Assembly (NCBI GenBank): GCA_000827265.1
Contig: KN834806.1
Span: 189,770 to 253,769 of the forward strand
Direction: 5' to 3'
Origin: Collybiopsis luxurians FD-317 M1
Taxonomy: Eukaryota; Basidiomycota; Agaricomycetes; Agaricales; Omphalotaceae
Length of the DNA stretch: 64,000 nucleotides
The notes beneath the pieces were generated by a model. The model worked only from the letters and a program-made list of their open reading frames with translations, was not told where the DNA came from and made no database searches. Position numbers and translations under genes: made by a program. This document shows, in pieces, positions 49,635-59,884 of this stretch. The first letter of the stretch is position 1. Each line of letters begins with the position of its first letter.

Positions 49635-49952
49635 GATGTTCGGGAGTAATTGATATGGAGTTACAAAAAGGTTTCGTTCGGGAGGAGTAGGGTGAAGAAT
49701 TCAAAGTGGAGGTGAAAGAACAAGTGGAAAATCGTAAGGGAGGGGGGGAGATAATTGGGGCGTTAGCACTCCTGCACGCTTGGTGGGAGGGAAGAAAGAA
49801 TAGTAGTAGGTGTCGCTCTATTGCCTTCCGGTTTTTCTTCTTGTTCGCTCACGCGTAGATCGATAAAAGGATAAGGGCAAGCGGGGTACGAGCCAAAAGT
49901 CAATACGGAGGGATGATTGTTCCCGCTACCTCTTTAGAGTAGAGCCGTTTGT

Positions 49953-50035
49953 ACAGCCATTTGCAAAAAGTTTTGCCCATTCGAGTTTTCAACAGCTGTT
50001 TATTTGTATTTGATACTTGATCCGGCAGCCATATG
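49953..50035 (+). repeat. Dispersed repeat copy a
   Basis: Carries the family core (TTTGCAAAAAGTTTTGCCCA and later TTTGTATTTGATACTTGATC). It matches the reverse complement of 50950-51043. It keeps CpG sites. Confidence 0.65.
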
Positions 50036-50235
50036 TAATCAATTGATTGCTCAATACTCATTTCTGTTCGTCTCTTCCATCCTTCACTTTGGCCGCCCAA
50101 CCTTTGGAAAAAGTATCATGCTTCTCTAAAATGACTAGTACAAAACCTACTGGAGCGTGATTACTGTTTTGCGCAAAAGCTTGCCTGGCTAGCCTGTCTT
50201 GTCGTTCACGAAGAATAGGTCGTTCGTGAAGAAAG

Positions 50236-50735
50236 CCTGGTAGCGAGGGTGTGGGGCACTCTCATTCTCACGCTTTTAAAACTCCGACAGGCTGCCAGTC
50301 TTCGCCGCTGGCCCTGCGCTAAACGCTTGGTTGATAAGATAGTAGTCTTGATAACGAGAACAGCGAATATTTTTCTCAGTCGATGTCTTCTGTGCAAAGA
50401 AATCATTCTGAGGAAGGCCTGAACAGTGCAAATATTTTTTTAAAAAGAAATTTCTACTGCCATCCCATCAACCCCTACAACCACTCGACCACCCTCTACT
50501 GAAGAATTATCGTCGCGTACAAATGAGGGCTTGATTGTCTGGGGTGGACAATTTTGTGGGATTTTCGGTGCATCCTACATTTAAGGTTGGAAGAACTGAT
50601 TACCAACGCGAAAACACATTACTGCAGAGCCTACCTGGAGCCTTAAGGTAAGTCAGAACTTGCGCCTTTGACCGGCAGCCCATCGGAGTTTCAAAAGCGT
50701 GAGAATGAGGGTGCCTCACACCCTCGCTACCAGGC
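50236..50735. repeat. Inverted repeat, about 62-bp arms
   Basis: Arms 50236-50297 and 50673-50735 are near-identical in inverted orientation (GCGTGAGAATGAG core; ACCCTCGCTACCAGGCT outer), with about 375 bp between. They may bound a short nonautonomous transposon. Confidence 0.65.
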
Positions 50736-50736
50736 T

Positions 50737-51043
50737 ACGCAAAAGCAGGAGCCCATGCGCAATCAGCTGTAATGTTTCGGATCAGTTCCGCCCAGTGCAT
50801 CGCGTTACGTCAGTGAATCTGCCGTGCTGCGATACGACGTTGTTGCTTCTCAGAGCAACCCCAAAACCCTCACTTCACAAATAGTCTGGGGGCCTTTCAA
50901 AATTGCACATTTCCTCTAGGTGGATGCTGCAAAACATGGGGTACAAACGAGACAATGTGAGGCTCAATAGAAATCTTGGATCAAATATTAAATACAAACA
51001 AGCACCGGTAGGAAACTCGAGTGGGCAAAGCTTTTTGCAAACG
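50737..51043 (-). repeat. Dispersed repeat copy b (CpG-containing)
   Basis: About 300 bp homologous in inverted orientation to 51330-51610. It still has CpG at positions where the other copy has TG or CA. Confidence 0.75.
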
Positions 51044-51082
51044 GCTGTAAAAAGTTTTGCCCACTTGAGTTTCCTACCGGTG
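51003..51082. repeat. 80-bp hairpin
   Basis: Left arm from 51003 (CACCGGTAGGAAACTCGAGT and onward) pairs with the right arm ending at 51082, with few mismatches and a small loop around the TTGCAAACGGCTG segment. The transcript could fold into a long stem. Confidence 0.85.
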
Positions 51083-51119
51083 TTTGTGTTGTAGATTTCA
51101 GCTTGATTGCAAGTGCAAG

Positions 51120-51332
51120 CTAAGAAGCTTGTAGAACATTATAGAATATTCTCTGAGTTTCCATATTATTCTGTACTCTTTCTTACTCATCTACAGACAT
51201 TAGTCAGATACTTACAGTAGATACTTACAGTACTTACTAGAACATTCTAGATACTATGTACTTAGGTATATAAGGCTCTGAGAAGAGCCAACACTAACAA
51301 GTCCATTATTCACTCTCATAACCCATTATCCA
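51120..51332 (+). mobile_element. Possible solo LTR
   Basis: AT-rich stretch with LTR-like features: TG near its left end, a TATATAAGG box at about 51269, short internal direct repeats (AGATACTTACAGT twice, about 51207-51236) and a CA-type right end. No second LTR or target duplication was identified, so this is tentative. Confidence 0.3.
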
Positions 51333-51610
51333 CAATAGTTTGTTTGTATTTGATATTTGATCTGAAATTTCTTTTGAGCCTCACATTGTGTTGTTCAAAT
51401 GCCATGTTTTGCATCCACATTGAGAAAATGGACAATTTTGAAAGGTGCTGGAGTATTCGTGAAGTAAGGGCCTTGGGTGTTGCTCTAAGAAGCAAAAATG
51501 TTGTGTCACAACACTGTGAATTCACTGATGTAATGTGGTGGACTGGATGGAATTGATCTGTGGCATTACAACTGACAGTGTCTGGAGTCCTGCCTTTGCG
51601 CAAAACAGCA
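51330..51610 (+). repeat. Dispersed repeat copy c (CpG-depleted)
   Basis: Inverted copy of 50737-51000. Most CpG positions of that copy are TG or CA here (for example CATCGCGTTACGTCAG versus CACCACATTACATCAG in the aligned strand). Confidence 0.75.
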
Positions 51611-51734
51611 GTCACACTCTGGTAGGTTCTTTACTGGGCATTTTAATGAAGTGTAATACTATTTCTGAAGGCTTGGGGCTAAAGTGAAGGGATGTGAGAG
51701 ATGACTGTTGAAATGAGTGCTGAGCACATATGGC

Positions 51735-51830
51735 AGCTGGATCAAGTAACAAATACATATAAATACATGTAGAAAACTTGGATGGCCAAAACTATTTGCA
51801 AATGGCTGTATTGTGCTTTGCTTTGGCTGT
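51735..51830 (-). repeat. Dispersed repeat copy d (CpG-depleted)
   Basis: A shorter copy with the family end TTTGCAAATGGCTGTA where copy b has TTTGCAAACGGCTGTA. Confidence 0.65.
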
Positions 51831-51959
51831 AACCACAGCAAAAATGTGCAAGTTGTGTGACTCTCACATGAAAAATCTCCTGCCATTCTGAACTGGTCCG
51901 GAACACTGAACAGTGAGCTCTTTTGCCCAACTTTTGCCTGCATCATACTCCTCGTTACT

Positions 51960-52204
51960 GTAAGCAATGTGCCTGCACTGTACCAATTAATGGAGCACCT
52001 TCTGCATTCCTCTTCATTTCTGAACCACTTGGGTCACTATACAAACCTTTGCTGTTTTCTTTAACTGTAACCACATCCAGTCTTCTGTCTGCCCATGCTG
52101 CTGAACATGAGCTCCAGGTTGTATTGGATACCATACCCACCAACCTCATACTTGGAAATGATTTGATTCAATTAATTAAGCATACTGACCTTGGATGATC
52201 TACC
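51960..52204 (+). mobile_element. LTR-retrotransposon protease fragment
   Basis: An open stretch ending in VVLDTIPTNLILGNDLIQLI resembles the C-terminal part of a Ty3/gypsy-type aspartic protease (the hydrophobic -ILGND- strand). It is cut at 52205 by the CATCAGG element. The interrupted sequence resumes at about 54631. A related copy lies inverted at 56240-56480. Confidence 0.55.
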
Positions 52205-52456
52205 ACATCAGGAAAAGTACCTTAAGCCCAGGGAAATACAGGAAGCCTGAGGGTGTCCAGGAAAATGGCCAAATTCTAGGAACCCTCAGGCACTCTCAGG
52301 TGCTCCAAATTGCTTAGGTTGCTTAGGCTTCCCAGGTTTTGGGCCAATTCCTAGGCTCCCTGGAAGATGTTTGAAAATAACCTGAGAGTCCCTGAGGGCT
52401 CCCTAGGGCTCCCTGGGACTCCCTGAGGATCCCAGGAGCAGAAGTATTCTAAATGC

Positions 52457-52674
52457 ATCAGGAAAAATGCCCTGGGCCCAGGCTTCCCAAAGATCTCTGG
52501 AGACACCCCCTAATTCCTAGGGATCCCCAGGGACCCTGAAAGACCCCAGAGCAATCTCAAAGCTCCAAAAGACTCTAGGAGAGATCTGAGAGATTCCTGG
52601 GATCCCTAGGATTTTGGGGGTGTCTCCAGAGACCTCTGGGCAGCCTGGGCAAAAGGTAGTTTTCCTGATGTGCT
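52457..52674. mobile_element. Short CATCAGG foldback unit
   Basis: A 218-bp unit with inverted ends (CATCAGGAAAAATGCC on the left; the reverse complement CATCAGGAAAACTACC on the right), nested in the larger element. It is CCTGGG-rich and CpG-free. Confidence 0.55.
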
Positions 52675-53424
52675 ACAAATCATACAAAATTACATTGCAA
52701 ATATACAGTTATGCATTATTCTTGTGTAAATGCACAACCAGAACATTTATTTGGTGAGAATTATGCAGAGGTTTTCACTTTGTTCATGGATCACATGATG
52801 AGCTCACTGTGAATTGTCCACAATCAAAAAAAAATTCCCATAGTCCAAACATGCACAATATTATTATCACTTACTGTATATATACTATGTACATATGTAT
52901 AGGCTTTGTACTACACAAATATACTGTGCTTGAGTATGTTAAGTCAATACAAAGCTTACATTAGTATAATAAACTGTACTTGTGGGATGTGGGCCATTGC
53001 ACTTTGCATGCAGCATGTATGAGTCTGGAATCTAATTTGCTCACAGTAATTGTATTTCCATAGTGCCATGTCTTGGCATATACAGACAGTACAACTAAAA
53101 AACAATGCCATTGTTCATAAATGCTATCATTTTTTGTTTCCGCCTATTGCCATTGTCTTCAGTCTCCTCAACAGTAAAGGGAAAGTTGACTGGTAGAACA
53201 GCACTGATGTCAAGTTCACTGCAAATGAAAACAACGAATACTGATCCTTTCATACCCTTTATCCTAGTGTCAATGTTTACACATACAACTTTGTCTTGCA
53301 AGATATCTAACTGGCCCTGCTTGTGCAATGTCATGGACCATCACCTCTGTGATATAGAATGCAAAGAGAGACAATGACAGGAAAAGGCAGAGATGTAAGT
53401 AATAGGGAATGGGGATTACATGTC

Positions 53425-53459
53425 AAGAAGGAAGGAAGGAAGGAAGGAAGGAAGGAAGG
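53425..53459. repeat. GGAA microsatellite
   Basis: About eight tandem GAAG/GGAA units inside the CATCAGG element. Confidence 0.9.
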
Positions 53460-54630
53460 TTTATTACACAGCATGGTCCAAGATCTGAATGCTGGTTTCC
53501 AGAGGTTATCCCAGTGCTGACCCTGTCACCATTGCCTCTGGGACTGCTGCAGAAGGAGAAGACAAGCTCAGAGCTGACACAGGGCATTGCTGCTGTAGAT
53601 CTCCCTGCCCTTCGGACAGCAGCCAACTATCTACAATACAAGTATTTAGAGGGGGGCAAAGTTGGGTCAATACTTCATAGCCCTTGAGAATACAAGTGAC
53701 ATGGTATATAGGCAATATATATGGTTAATTTTAGTTTGGTTTAGTTTAGAGACTGTTTGCTCATGTGCAAGACAGTGGTAGCTATGAATGATCTGCTGGG
53801 GAACAGATTGCCCCTGGGAAATAAAATAATATGTGGGAAAAACATCCAAGTGAAGAAATAGTGTCGCTCGCTGTATGAGGGACTGCCAAGAAAGAATGAA
53901 GAAACCACATAGCCCAGAAGTTGGGTGTGGAATAGATATGATAGGAATCACCTCATCTACTAAGTTTCAAGTGAAATGCTTAATGAAGAGAGGCTGGATT
54001 GAATAAAGAACATTAGAATGATGATGGTGGAGCAAAGGAACCGCATAATGAAGAAGAACCACATAATGAAGAGGAAGAGAAGGGAGGAAGATGATGGTGG
54101 ACAGAAAGTCACATAGCATAACAAAAGTTACAAAAAGTGACATGTCCATATATGGGGAAAAAGATGGATATAGAGAGCAAGTAAAGTGGCATGGGAAAAA
54201 GGTCAAGTCCTGTTGCAAGATGATTCCTCCATTTCATTCTGGACTCATAACTTAAAGTATAATAACTGACTAGTAAACTGAAGTAATAGGTAACAATAAA
54301 TCATCACAGCTATATAATAAAATACAATACTACAGTATATTAAAAGCAATACAAGAGTAGGATATACAGAGTAGAGTAAGTAGAAGAACAGATGAAAGTA
54401 TATTTTATTATTTCACATTTATATATTGAAGCTTCAGGACACCTGAAAGATCCCAAGGGATCTTCAGGGCAGTCTCAGGGACTCTCAGGCTCCACAGGAT
54501 TTGGGGGGTGTCCCTTGGCATCCTGGGCAGCCTATGTAGCCCAGGACTCCTGAGAAGCCTTAAACTGCTTGAGGACAACCCATAACAGCCTATATGTGCC
54601 TGGGCTATAGGGCCTTTTTCCTGATGCACC

Positions 54631-54790
54631 CAGTGACTTTCTTGACACCTTTAACCTACTGATTTTCACTGATCCACCTCCCACATCCCACATTCTCACC
54701 TTACCTGCAAGTGAGTTGTTTGTTAATATAGATATCAACAATCTCTTATATTCACCTAGGATTTACTGCATCATCCAATACTTGTTCTTC
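54631..54790 (+). mobile_element. Retrotransposon remnant, continuation
   Basis: Matches the inverted segment around 56240-56430 (shared CACCTTACCTGCAAGTGAGT and ATTCACCTAGGATT blocks) and continues the sequence broken at 52204. Confidence 0.6.
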
Positions 54791-54834
54791 TAACTCATGC
54801 ATTACCCTTTAATGGGATCCACTATAGTTGTAAC

Positions 54835-55901
54835 ATCAGGAAAAAGTTCCATATGCCCAGGCTAGCAGTGGCCAGTCTCAGAGAGTCCAGGTAAGCCTAG
54901 GCCACCTAGGCTGCCTGGGCTGCCCAGGTCAGCTGGAGTGGTCAGGAGACACCCCCCAATTCCTGAGGATCCTGAAGATGCCTGAGATTTCTATAAAGAT
55001 CTCTGAGAGTGCCTGAGGCTTCCCTGATGATCCCTGGGCATCCCTGGGCATCCCTGGGTAGCCCTGAGGCTTCAAAGAATAAATTTAAAATAATATTATA
55101 TGTTACTCTATNNNNNNNNNNNNNNNNNNNNNNNNNNNNNNNNNNNNNNNNNNNNNNNNNNNNNNNNNNNNNNNNNNNNNNNNNNNNNNNNNNNNNNNNN
55201 NNNNNNNNNNNNNNNNNNNNNNNNNNNNNNNNNNNNNNNNNNNNNNNNNNNNNNNNNNNNNNNNNNNNNNNNNNNNNNNNNNNNNNNNNNNNNNNNNNNN
55301 NNNNNNNNNNNNNNNNNNNNNNNNNNNNNNNNNNNNNNNNNNNNNNNNNNNNNNNNNNNNNNNNNNNNNNNNNNNNNNNNNNNNNNNNNNNNNNNNNNNN
55401 NNNNNNNNNNNNNNNNNNNNNNNNNNNNNNNNNNNNNNNNNNNNNNNNNNNNNNNNNNNNNNNNNNNNNNNNNNNNNNNNNNNNNNNNNNNNNNNNNNNN
55501 NNNNNNNNNNNNNNNNNNNNNNNNNNNNNNNNNNNNNNNNNNNNNNNNNNNNNNNNNNNNNNNNNNNNNNNNNNNNNNNNNNNNNNNNNNNNNNNNNNNN
55601 NNNNNNNNNNNNNNNNNNNNNNNNNNNNNNNNNNNNNNNNNNNNNNNNNNNNNNNNNNNNNNNNNNNNNNNNNNNNNNNNNNNNNNNNNNNNNNNNNNNN
55701 NNNNNNNNNNNNNNNNNNNNNNGGTGCCTAAGGCTAAACCAAAATCCTAGAGAGCCCTCAAAGACACTTCAGAAATCTCTCAGGGAGCTTAAAGGTCTTT
55801 AGGAATTTGGCCATAGCCTAGGCTACCCAGGCTACCCAGGCTGCCTAAAGCTCCCAGGGGTGCCTAGGCTAACCTGGGCCAAGGGTAGTTTTCCTGATGA
55901 A
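54835..55901. mobile_element. Second CATCAGG-ended element, containing the assembly gap
   Basis: The left end CATCAGGAAAAAGTTCC begins near 54836. The right end is the reverse complement CATCAGGAAAACTACCC near 55898. CCTGGG-rich subterminal sequence lies at both sides, and 611 undetermined bases interrupt the middle. Confidence 0.5.
55112..55722. other. Assembly gap (611 N)
   Basis: Run of N inside a repetitive element. Open frames reported across it are meaningless. Confidence 1.
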
Positions 55902-55914
55902 TGTGACAAATGCT

Positions 55915-56222
55915 GAAAATTACAGTTTTGAACCATGTAACACCCTTACTAGTCAATCTATCACATATGAGGAATTTTCCTGTTCCAGTGCTAATGCCTC
56001 CACTTTGTCTGTTTCTTGCATCATATCCTCGATCTTCTTTATCAGTGATTTGTAGCACACTATTTGGCCAATTTGAGAATGGAGTTTGCACTTCAATATT
56101 TTTACTTTGGTCAAGGATCAAGAAACAGACAAAGTGAAAGCATCAGCACTGGAACAGAAAAACACCTTGTATGTGATAGATTGACTAGTAAGGGTGTTAC
56201 ATGGTTCAAAATTGTAATTTTC
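55915..56222. repeat. Large inverted repeat, 104-bp arms
   Basis: Arms 55915-56018 and 56119-56222 pair with roughly 85-90 percent identity by eye around a 100-bp spacer. Both arms encode the same retrotransposon-like peptide (CDRLTSKGVTWF) on opposite strands. Confidence 0.85.
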
Positions 56223-56239
56223 AGTGTTTTCTGCATTAT

Positions 56240-56480
56240 GACCAGTGAGAAGAGTTAGAAGAATGAGTATTGGATGATGCAGTCAATCCTAGGTGAATAT
56301 GAGAAATAGTTATTATCTATGTTAACCAACAACTCACTTGCAGGTAAGGTGAGAATGTGGGAGGTGGGAGGTGGGAGGTGGATTGGTGAAAACCAGTGGT
56401 AGGTTAAAGGTGTTGAGAAAGTCCCCAGGTGGTAGATCAAGGTCAGTATGCTTAATTGATTGAATGAAATCATTTCTGTT
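56240..56480 (-). mobile_element. Retrotransposon remnant, inverted copy
   Basis: On the minus strand it continues from the GNDLIQ-like protease end (AAATGATTTCATTCAATCAA, then TTAAGCATACTGACCTTG) without the CATCAGG insertion. It therefore serves as the empty-site reference for 52204/54631. Confidence 0.6.
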
Positions 56481-57443
56481 GAAGTATGAGCTGATGCCAG
56501 TTACATCCTTAAAGTACTACCTGAAGGTTTTCCTATCTATTTAATCTATATATACATGGTACATAGAGCTGAATAGGAGAACCATTTGACACCCCCAAAA
56601 TTCACTCAGTACAAAATCACTTACCTACATCACTAAATTGGCAGAAATATTGTATCTCATTGCATCAATTATATTGATCGATTGAGATTACTGATCCTTA
56701 CATTTCATCATGATTTCTTGTAACTACCCTATAATATTGTGGGTAAATTGTAATGTCTTACAACCTAATTGCAATGCTTGCAAAGAAGTGTATTGGCCCA
56801 TAATTCTCAGACAATGCTTGGAAACTTGTTATGAGAAGGTATAGATTATCCATAAGAACTTTTACAGAAAATAATCAAGAATTTTACCACACAAGGTGAC
56901 GAGAATTTGATATTTCTACAGAAACAGTGATTTATGCTAAATTGACTTTGGATGGTATAAATATTTCCTAGTACTTACCTGACTACATGTATGCACTGAC
57001 AGTGCATACAAGCAGAGTGCAATGGGGACCAGGGGAGACCTAAGCAACAAATTTGAACCAGGGTACATGTTCAACAAATGGCAGCAAGTTCAAAATGAGG
57101 GTCCCTGAAGCCTACCCTTAATCAGTCTCATGATAAAATGTTTGTTGATTCCTTTCACATGTACCTGCATCTTACCTTCTGCCATTCATCATCCACCAGA
57201 TTTTGCTGGTATGTTCAGCTCTGTTCCGATTGTTCTCGCTAACCTCCATCCCCAGTTGTGACACCATGAACATCATTACCAAGGTAGTCGAGTAGGTACC
57301 TAACTAGTATTTCATTGGCAAGGTGTGTGCATGAAGCTTACACTCACTTTGGCTGTTTTGCTAACTCACCTTCTCTACGGTCATTCAGAAACTAGATAGG
57401 ATGTAAAATGTAGACATAAGTAAGCCTTCTGGATGTGGCCTAC
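56481..57443. other. CpG-poor sequence without recognised gene
   Basis: Nearly 1 kb of decayed repeat-like DNA. It contains a perfect palindrome at 56988-57010 (11-bp arms TGTATGCACTG around one A). No coding signal. Confidence 0.5.
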
Positions 57444-57451
57444 CTGCTATC
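57444..57451. repeat. Left 8-bp target-site duplication of MITE
   Basis: CTGCTATC, repeated exactly at 57993-58000. Confidence 0.85.
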
Positions 57452-57992
57452 TAGTGTTGGGCTCGGGTTGGGTCTGGGACTCCAAATCCTGACCCAACCT
57501 GAACCCGACTCATGACCCGGACCCGAGGAGTCAGGTCCTGGGTACCCGACTTTACTGCACTCGGGTCATTGCTAAGGTCACAGCACAATCAATTGAATAA
57601 ATTCCTAATGTTCATTGATTGTACTGTGACCATATACTATATGGTATTTTTCAATTTCAATTGCACAAACTCATATACTATATGTGTTTGTGCAATTGAA
57701 ATGAAAAATATGATGCTGGTGCCCACAATCAAAACCAAAGGCTATGATGTAATGAGATTTAGTTGAAATCTCATTGCATCATAGTCTTCAACTCAACTAG
57801 AAGAACATTTTATGAGCAGTTGTCCCTCTTTTATGAAGAAAACATTACTCAACACTGCACCGGCCAGGTCATTTCAGGTCATCTCAGGTCAGTCGGGTCA
57901 GTGTCAGGTTGAATATTGTGACCTGACCCAACCTGGTACAAGGGTCCCAACCCGAAACCCGATGTAACCTGGCTGACCCAAGCCCATCACTA
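57452..57992. mobile_element. Nonautonomous hAT-type MITE
   Basis: A 541-bp unit with terminal inverted repeats TAGTGTTGGGCTCGGGT at the left and TAGTGATGGGCTTGGGT as the reverse complement of the right end, flanked by a perfect 8-bp duplication (CTGCTATC). Eight-base duplications and a YARNG-type terminus (TAGTG) are features of the hAT superfamily. The interior is non-coding, with subterminal ACCCGA/GGGTC motifs and two strong hairpins (about 57647-57708 and 57742-57784). Confidence 0.85.
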
Positions 57993-58000
57993 CTGCTATC

Positions 58001-58692
58001 AAGTCATTGATTTTCATTTCTTTTTTCATTTCTTTTCCACTAGGTACATCCTTTGTATGCACTGCAGATCAACAGGAGGAGAAGCAGGCAAAGGAGCTTT
58101 TACAATAGTGGAATGAGTATGTGGTGAAGTTCTCTCATCAACTCATTCTGATACATCCACAAAGCCAGGTTTTCACTGGTACTTGTTCTGCTGCTCATAG
58201 CCGTGGTACCTAGATGGCAATGCATAAACAAGATGTAGCCAAATGAGCTTGTCATGCAGCAGTACCCTCAGGTTCAGCTGCAAATACTCAGTTAGCAGAT
58301 GGAACTTTGTTTTATATAACCTCTTCTACCTGGGTCCCCTTCATGAGTGATGATTTGTATTGCCAACTTCAGCCATCTTGTGATGTCAAATAGCCAAATT
58401 AATGACAGCTAAAATGCTGTTTCACTGTGACAGGTCTAGACCCAGTAAAATGGGTAAATAGCCCATATGAATAATACACTTGTCTGACATTGTCTTGGCT
58501 ATTCTCAGGCAGTCCTGACCATTGTGGCACCATGGACATAGAACCCTGCACACTGTCACTGATCCATTATCATGCAATTCTAGTCTGATACACTTGGAAA
58601 AACACTAAGTCCCTTTGACTTGGCTAGTCTAGAATTAAACTGAGGGATTCTATAACCACTGTACTGAGAGTATAACTCTGCTCACTGCCAGA
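58001..58692. other. CpG-poor decayed sequence
   Basis: Right end of the CpG-depleted island, reaching the 3' end of the NmrA-like gene. No element recognised. Confidence 0.5.
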
Positions 58693-59884
58693 CTACAAGG
58701 TGAATCTGTACATTTCATAGACTTGTAGTTGTCTCTGATGAGGAGCCAAGCTTGGAGAAGTATATGGTATGACACCAGTCATATCAACCTTATCCCAAAC
58801 ATGACCTTCCCATAACTTATTCGTACTTCCCGCAGTCCCTTCGTCCTTCCCTGTCAAACGGCTATATCCAGTTGTACCTCGCCCCGTTTCAGCCTCGATC
58901 TGTAACTCCGTCATAACCTGCCGTATCAGCTCTGACTCTCCAGGGACTTGTTCACCTTCAGCTAGGAAAACAATAGGTTTTTCGTAGATTCGGGCGATGT
59001 CACGCAAGGTGACGCGGTCGCCTTCCAAGCGCATCGTTTGGTTTACGAGGTAAGGGGAGTCGAGGGGCAGAGTTGTCAGTACGTGTGCTGTGAAGCCTAT
59101 GTTACAGTATCAATGAGAAAGGTTTGGCAGATGGTAAGTATCGCTTCAAGGAATAAGATTGGGAGGGGGGGGGGACTTACCGCCAACGTCAGTTTCGCTA
59201 GTCGCGGTGAACGGAGTCTCGCCTTTGCCTAGTATGTTCACACTATCGTTAACAGCCATTCCAACGAGCAGGGGGAAACTGCCAGAGAACCATCCAGTCT
59301 ATATTGAAGGGGATCCGTCGTAATTTATAAGATCCAAGTGGCCACTGCGGGTAGCGCTGAAGTTTAAACTCACGTAGAATCTTGTATAAGGCAGCTGGAT
59401 CGATTTTAGGTACTCTGGAGTTATGGGAACCTCAGCGCTTGTTCTAAGATCAAAAGTACGCACGTATGCACTTACCGACGAACCCGTCCTTCACAGCGAA
59501 AAGGTTCGAGTGCCCTTTCGCTTTCGCTCCCTCCGTAGGCAGACCCCACTCGGACGGTACGAACAACTTGACTGTGGTACTAGCCTTTGCAGCATCAGCT
59601 AAAGGGTACTGAGCTTCGAGTCCTCCACCAGACAAAGTGGACACGACAACGTCGATAGAATGGTCCTTGAGCACTTTTGTGACGGCAGAAACATCAGTGT
59701 AGTTAATAGGGATTTTTTGTACAGCTAACGAAGCCAGGTCGGTGGGGAGAGGTTTGCTTGATGACTCTGGGCGAACCAGGAGTAGGACTTTTGGTTTGTT
59801 GGGGGAATTTAGAAGGGCACGGAGGATGTGTGTTCCTATGTAGCCCGCGCCGACGAGAGCGATTGATCGAGACGAGGTGGACAT
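58693..59884 (-). CDS. NmrA-like NAD(P)-binding reductase
   Basis: Rossmann-fold protein of the NmrA/isoflavone-reductase-like atypical SDR family. Four exons, 59884-59476, 59414-59374, 59298-59181 and 59096-58693, give 323 residues. The dinucleotide-binding motif is GAGYIG near the N terminus (SIALVGAGYIGTHILRALL). VVVSTLSGGG, KLFVPSEWGLPT and EYLKSIQLPYTRFYTGWFSG follow, then TSETDVGGFTAHVL and TNKLWEGHVW. The start is the ATG directly before the Rossmann strand; the open frame extends 24 codons further upstream without family support. Its role could be redox sensing or small-molecule reduction; the substrate is unknown. The last 20 or so residues (after the LWEGHVW block) are read from CpG-poor DNA and may be a recent change of the C terminus caused by the adjacent transposon island. 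Confidence 0.88.

Larger units (their letters stand above)
52205..54629. mobile_element. CATCAGG-ended element inserted in retrotransposon remnant
   Basis: The left end (CATCAGGAAAAGTACC, then GCCCAGG) and the right end (reverse complement CATCAGGAAAAAGGCC, then GCCCAGG) are inverted. Both are followed by roughly 200 bp of subterminal CCTGGG/CCCAGG-rich sequence, which includes a GGAGACACCCCC-like block near 52500 and its reverse complement near 54505. The retrotransposon sequence on both sides is continuous when this segment is removed, judged against the inverted copy at 56240-56480. The interior has no convincing transposase, so it is probably nonautonomous. Confidence 0.6.

Noticed and set aside
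55009..55750. Long open frames across the gap
   Set aside because: They consist of translated N and carry no information.
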